Assembly (NCBI RefSeq): GCF_021390245.1
Contig: NZ_JAJUXH010000023.1
Location: 87,801 to 151,800, forward strand
DNA: 64,000 nucleotides
Direction: 5' to 3'
Source: Dyadobacter sp. CY323
GTDB taxonomy: Bacteria; Bacteroidota; Bacteroidia; Cytophagales; Spirosomataceae
The notes under the pieces are model-generated. The model saw only the letters and a list, made by a program, of their open reading frames with translations, had not been told where the DNA came from and searched no databases. This document shows positions 61,462 to 64,000 of the stretch, in pieces; positions within the stretch are counted from its first letter, which is position 1; each line of letters starts with the position of its first letter. A program made the position numbers and the translations under genes.

Positions 61462-63845
61462 CTCCTCAGCGACCTCACCGGATTCATCAATGCTGCCTTT
61501 ATACTCTGATAACTGATTGTCAACATTGCGATGATAATGGATGCAGCTGCGGCGAGTGCGAAGATCGGCCAGTTTATCTCAATTCGGTATTCAAATCCTT
61601 GCAGCCATTTATTTACGGCATAATAACCTATTGGCGAGGCAATTGCGATTGAAATTAATACCAAAATAATAAAATCCGCTGAAAGCAGCGAAACGATTGC
61701 GGTAACCGATGCCCCAAGTACTTTACGAATACCGATTTCCTTGATCCGACGCTCTGCCGTGAAAGTCGCCAACCCGAATAAACCAAGACATGAGATTAGC
61801 AATGCAGTGACTGTGAAGGTGTTGAACAACGTAGCGGTGCGCTCTTCATTTTTATAAAGCTTGTCGTACGTTTCGTCCAGGAACGTGTAGTTCAATGCAT
61901 AGTTCGGGACCATTTCGTCCCATACTTTGCCGGCCGCTTTAATGGCCTCCGCATCCTTTCCCGGCTGCGCTTTTACATAAATCCCCAGACTCCAGCTTGT
62001 GTTATTAAATAAAACCAGCGGCTGGATTTTCTCCCGCAGACTTTTGAAATGAAAATCCTTCACAACCCCGATCACATTTCCCTTCATCCCCTGAAAGTCA
62101 AACCTTTGGCCGATCACCGGCTTCGGTAAATTGAGCTTTTTGACGGCCGTTTCATTCAGTACCACATTGGTTTTATCACCGGGCCGGGTTGCGTCGAACC
62201 AGCGGCCATCGACCAGTTTTAGTCCAAACATTTTTTGAAAATTATCTTCGACGGCAATTTGCGAAACGGTTGGGGCAAAGTCTTTCGGGCGTCCGTCCCA
62301 ATCGTAGGAACCGGAAGTACTGCTGCCGATCTGGACAATGCTCTGACTGCTCACGGTGACGTCTGCAATGCTGGATTCATTGAGTAACCTGGCCTTCACA
62401 GTGGCCGGGTCAATTTTCGGTTGCATACCCCACGGCAGGCGGAATGTAAACGTATGCGCACGTTCGTACCCCAGCTCCTTTTCCCGGATAAACTTCATTT
62501 GCTTCTGCACAACCAGCATGGAAATAAGGAAAACAATCGCAACCGTGAACTGAACGACAACCAATCCTTTTCTGAAAACGGAACTGCTGGCACCTAGTAC
62601 ATTAGTACCTCTCAGGGTCTCAAAAGGTTTAAAGGACGATAGCAAAAGCGATGGGTAAACGCCTGTCAATACGATAGCAAAAAGAGTAGTACCCAACAAA
62701 ATGGCCCACAACACCGGATTGAAAAATGATATTTCAAATGTCTTCGCGGTGACGCTGTTAAAAACCGGTAACAGAACATAAATCATACAAAAGGAAAGTA
62801 CCAATGCGATCAGGCAGGTAAGAATCGACTCGGTCATAAATTGACCAAAAAGATGCGAATGCTTTGCGCCAAGCAACTTTTTAACCCCTACCTCTTTCGA
62901 TCTCACACTCGCCCGGGCCGTGGTAAGATTTACATAATTGATACAGGCTACAAGTAGGATGACAAATGCCAAACCAAAGAAAACATAGACCGTTTTCCGG
63001 TCACCCTTGCTTTGATCCGCGCTCTGAATATTGTTGTTGAAATGCATATCAGTCAACAACTCGGCTTCCAATACCGTGTCTGTCGACGATTTTCCGTCGT
63101 CTTTCTTTTTGAACTTGGAGATGATAGCGGTCAGCTTTTTGCCCAGCTTTTTCAGGTCGGTATTTTCCTTGAAGACAATGAAAGTCTGGTAGTTGAAGTT
63201 GTTCCAGGTATTGTCGCTTTTAAATGTTTCAGGATTGGCCAGATAAGCCGAGATTGGCAAAATGAAGTCATATTGAAAACTGGAATTGGCGGGGTTATTT
63301 TTGTAAACTGCCGAAACCGTGTAGTCCAGCGTATCGATCCGGATAATTTCCCCGGCCACTTTCGACCTTCCAAAAAGCTGGATAGCCTTGGCCTCCGTCA
63401 TCGCTATATTTCGAATACCGGAAGCGAATGCCGCTGGCGATCCGTCCACGAATTGGTAATCAAACGTCTCGAACCAGTTCGTATCTGCATAAGTGGCATT
63501 TTCACCGTTGACCTTTCTTCCATCGATGATCATAGACAGGTCCCCCTTAGAACTTTCCCGTGTCACCGATTCGATTTCGGGTAAATTCTTTACCTCCGCC
63601 GATAACGGCAGTGGCGTGGTCTGCCAGTGCCAGGTCTCCAGCTTGCTCACCGAGTAATGCGTGATAATCCTGCTGATCCGGTCCGACTTTCTGTGGTACG
63701 TATCAAAACTGAGCTCATTTTGAACCCATAACAGAATAAAAACCCCCGCCACCATCCCACCGGTGAGTCCAATGATGTTGAGAGCCGTAAAAAGTCGGGA
63801 ACTGTAAAGATTCCGAAAGGCGATTTTGATGTGGTTTTTGAGCAT
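61455..63845 (-). CDS. P18: FtsX/MacB-type ABC transporter permease, block head
   Basis: A 796-residue permease. Motifs are TTARASVRSKEVGVKKLLGA and TFTAERRIKEIGIRKVLGAS; the lysine in VKK is shared with P5. It ends SLRSD where most end LRSE, because the last codon and TAG fall inside the spacer repeat. It is the first visible gene of the P17-P18 block, although its upstream region is cut by the window end and further permeases may follow. Confidence 0.95.
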   Translation of the reverse strand: MLKNHIKIAFRNLYSSRLFTALNIIGLTGGMVAGVFILLWVQNELSFDTYHRKSDRISRIITHYSVSKLETWHWQTTPLPLSAEVKNLPEIESVTRESSKGDLSMIIDGRKVNGENATYADTNWFETFDYQFVDGSPAAFASGIRNIAMTEAKAIQLFGRSKVAGEIIRIDTLDYTVSAVYKNNPANSSFQYDFILPISAYLANPETFKSDNTWNNFNYQTFIVFKENTDLKKLGKKLTAIISKFKKKDDGKSSTDTVLEAELLTDMHFNNNIQSADQSKGDRKTVYVFFGLAFVILLVACINYVNLTTARASVRSKEVGVKKLLGAKHSHLFGQFMTESILTCLIALVLSFCMIYVLLPVFNSVTAKTFEISFFNPVLWAILLGTTLFAIVLTGVYPSLLLSSFKPFETLRGTNVLGASSSVFRKGLVVVQFTVAIVFLISMLVVQKQMKFIREKELGYERAHTFTFRLPWGMQPKIDPATVKARLLNESSIADVTVSSQSIVQIGSSTSGSYDWDGRPKDFAPTVSQIAVEDNFQKMFGLKLVDGRWFDATRPGDKTNVVLNETAVKKLNLPKPVIGQRFDFQGMKGNVIGVVKDFHFKSLREKIQPLVLFNNTSWSLGIYVKAQPGKDAEAIKAAGKVWDEMVPNYALNYTFLDETYDKLYKNEERTATLFNTFTVTALLISCLGLFGLATFTAERRIKEIGIRKVLGASVTAIVSLLSADFIILVLISIAIASPIGYYAVNKWLQGFEYRIEINWPIFALAAAASIIIAMLTISYQSIKAALMNPVRSLRSD

Positions 63846-63853
63846 GGTTGTTG

Positions 63854-63888
63854 GCTTTTAGCTTTTAGCTTTTAGCTTTTAGCTTTTT
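63854..63888 (-). repeat. GCTTTTA heptamer run upstream of P18
   Basis: Four perfect tandem GCTTTTA heptamers and a GCTTTTT lie 8 bp upstream of the P18 start. No complementary arm is seen before the window ends, so this leader may have only one arm. Confidence 0.7.
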
Positions 63889-63896
63889 GTCATTGC

Positions 63897-63990
63897 CTGA
63901 AATAGGTTGCCTTCAGAGAGCAAACTATCATGGGCGATTTAAAATTAAATTCGAAAAAAAGTACAAAACTGAAGATCCGTCAATATCGGA
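63897..63990 (-). promoter_or_regulatory. Possible control region of P18
   Basis: The minus strand reads AGGCAACCTATTTCAG (63912 to 63897), close to the P8 element. TCCG-N7-CGGA (63976-63990) is a weaker relative of the shared dyad with a longer spacer. The window ends 10 bp later, so the context is incomplete. Confidence 0.3.
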
Positions 63991-64000
63991 TTTTCAGCGA

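Overview
The window looks like chromosome from a Bacteroidota bacterium of the order Cytophagales, plausibly Dyadobacter-like. Evidence: a type IX secretion C-terminal sorting domain, TonB-receptor-like outer-membrane proteins with a carboxypeptidase-type N-terminal domain, TAnnTTTG promoter boxes, weak Shine-Dalgarno use, and many duplicated MacB/FtsX-type permeases. The genus is an inference. No rRNA, tRNA, CRISPR array, insertion sequence or prophage was seen.

Layout. 1-7466: start of an unknown membrane or secreted protein, a GH1 beta-glucosidase, a four-repeat secreted protein with a T9SS sorting domain, an ECF sigma factor, a DUF885 lipoprotein and a GNAT acetyltransferase. 7467-63845: eighteen paralogous genes (called P1 to P18 here, by rising coordinate), all on the minus strand. 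Each encodes a permease of about 790-820 residues with two MacB-type periplasmic domains and two FtsX domains, and none has an ATPase domain. They form five blocks: P1; P2-P8; P9-P12; P13-P16; P17-P18. The blocks are interrupted by a Wzi-type outer-membrane protein (10376-11872), an outer-membrane-like protein (29941-31098), a 7 kb insert (41435-48045: AAA ATPase, TonB-receptor-like protein, ECF sigma/anti-sigma module, Spy-like protein, broken PIN toxin-antitoxin pair), and a DUF433/DUF5615 toxin-antitoxin pair (58282-58874).

Two signals run through the array and are not explained by the genes. First, fifteen of the eighteen permease genes have directly upstream of the start codon a stretch of short tandem repeats, most often the heptamer GTTAGCT, followed about 15-110 bp further upstream by the complementary repeat, so each leader can fold into a hairpin. 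In four spacers the repeat unit is a different sequence, yet the inverted layout is kept. Second, the four fully visible block heads (P1, P8, P12, P16) share an upstream dyad of the form GTCCG-N4-CGGACA, with a GGCA-N5-TT element between it and the gene. This suggests one regulator drives all blocks.

Working model (inference): a co-regulated family of orphan FtsX-type permeases that would need an ATPase encoded elsewhere. They may act in export or envelope-lipid or lipoprotein handling, with the inverted-repeat leaders tuning expression of each copy or promoting duplication and exchange between copies.
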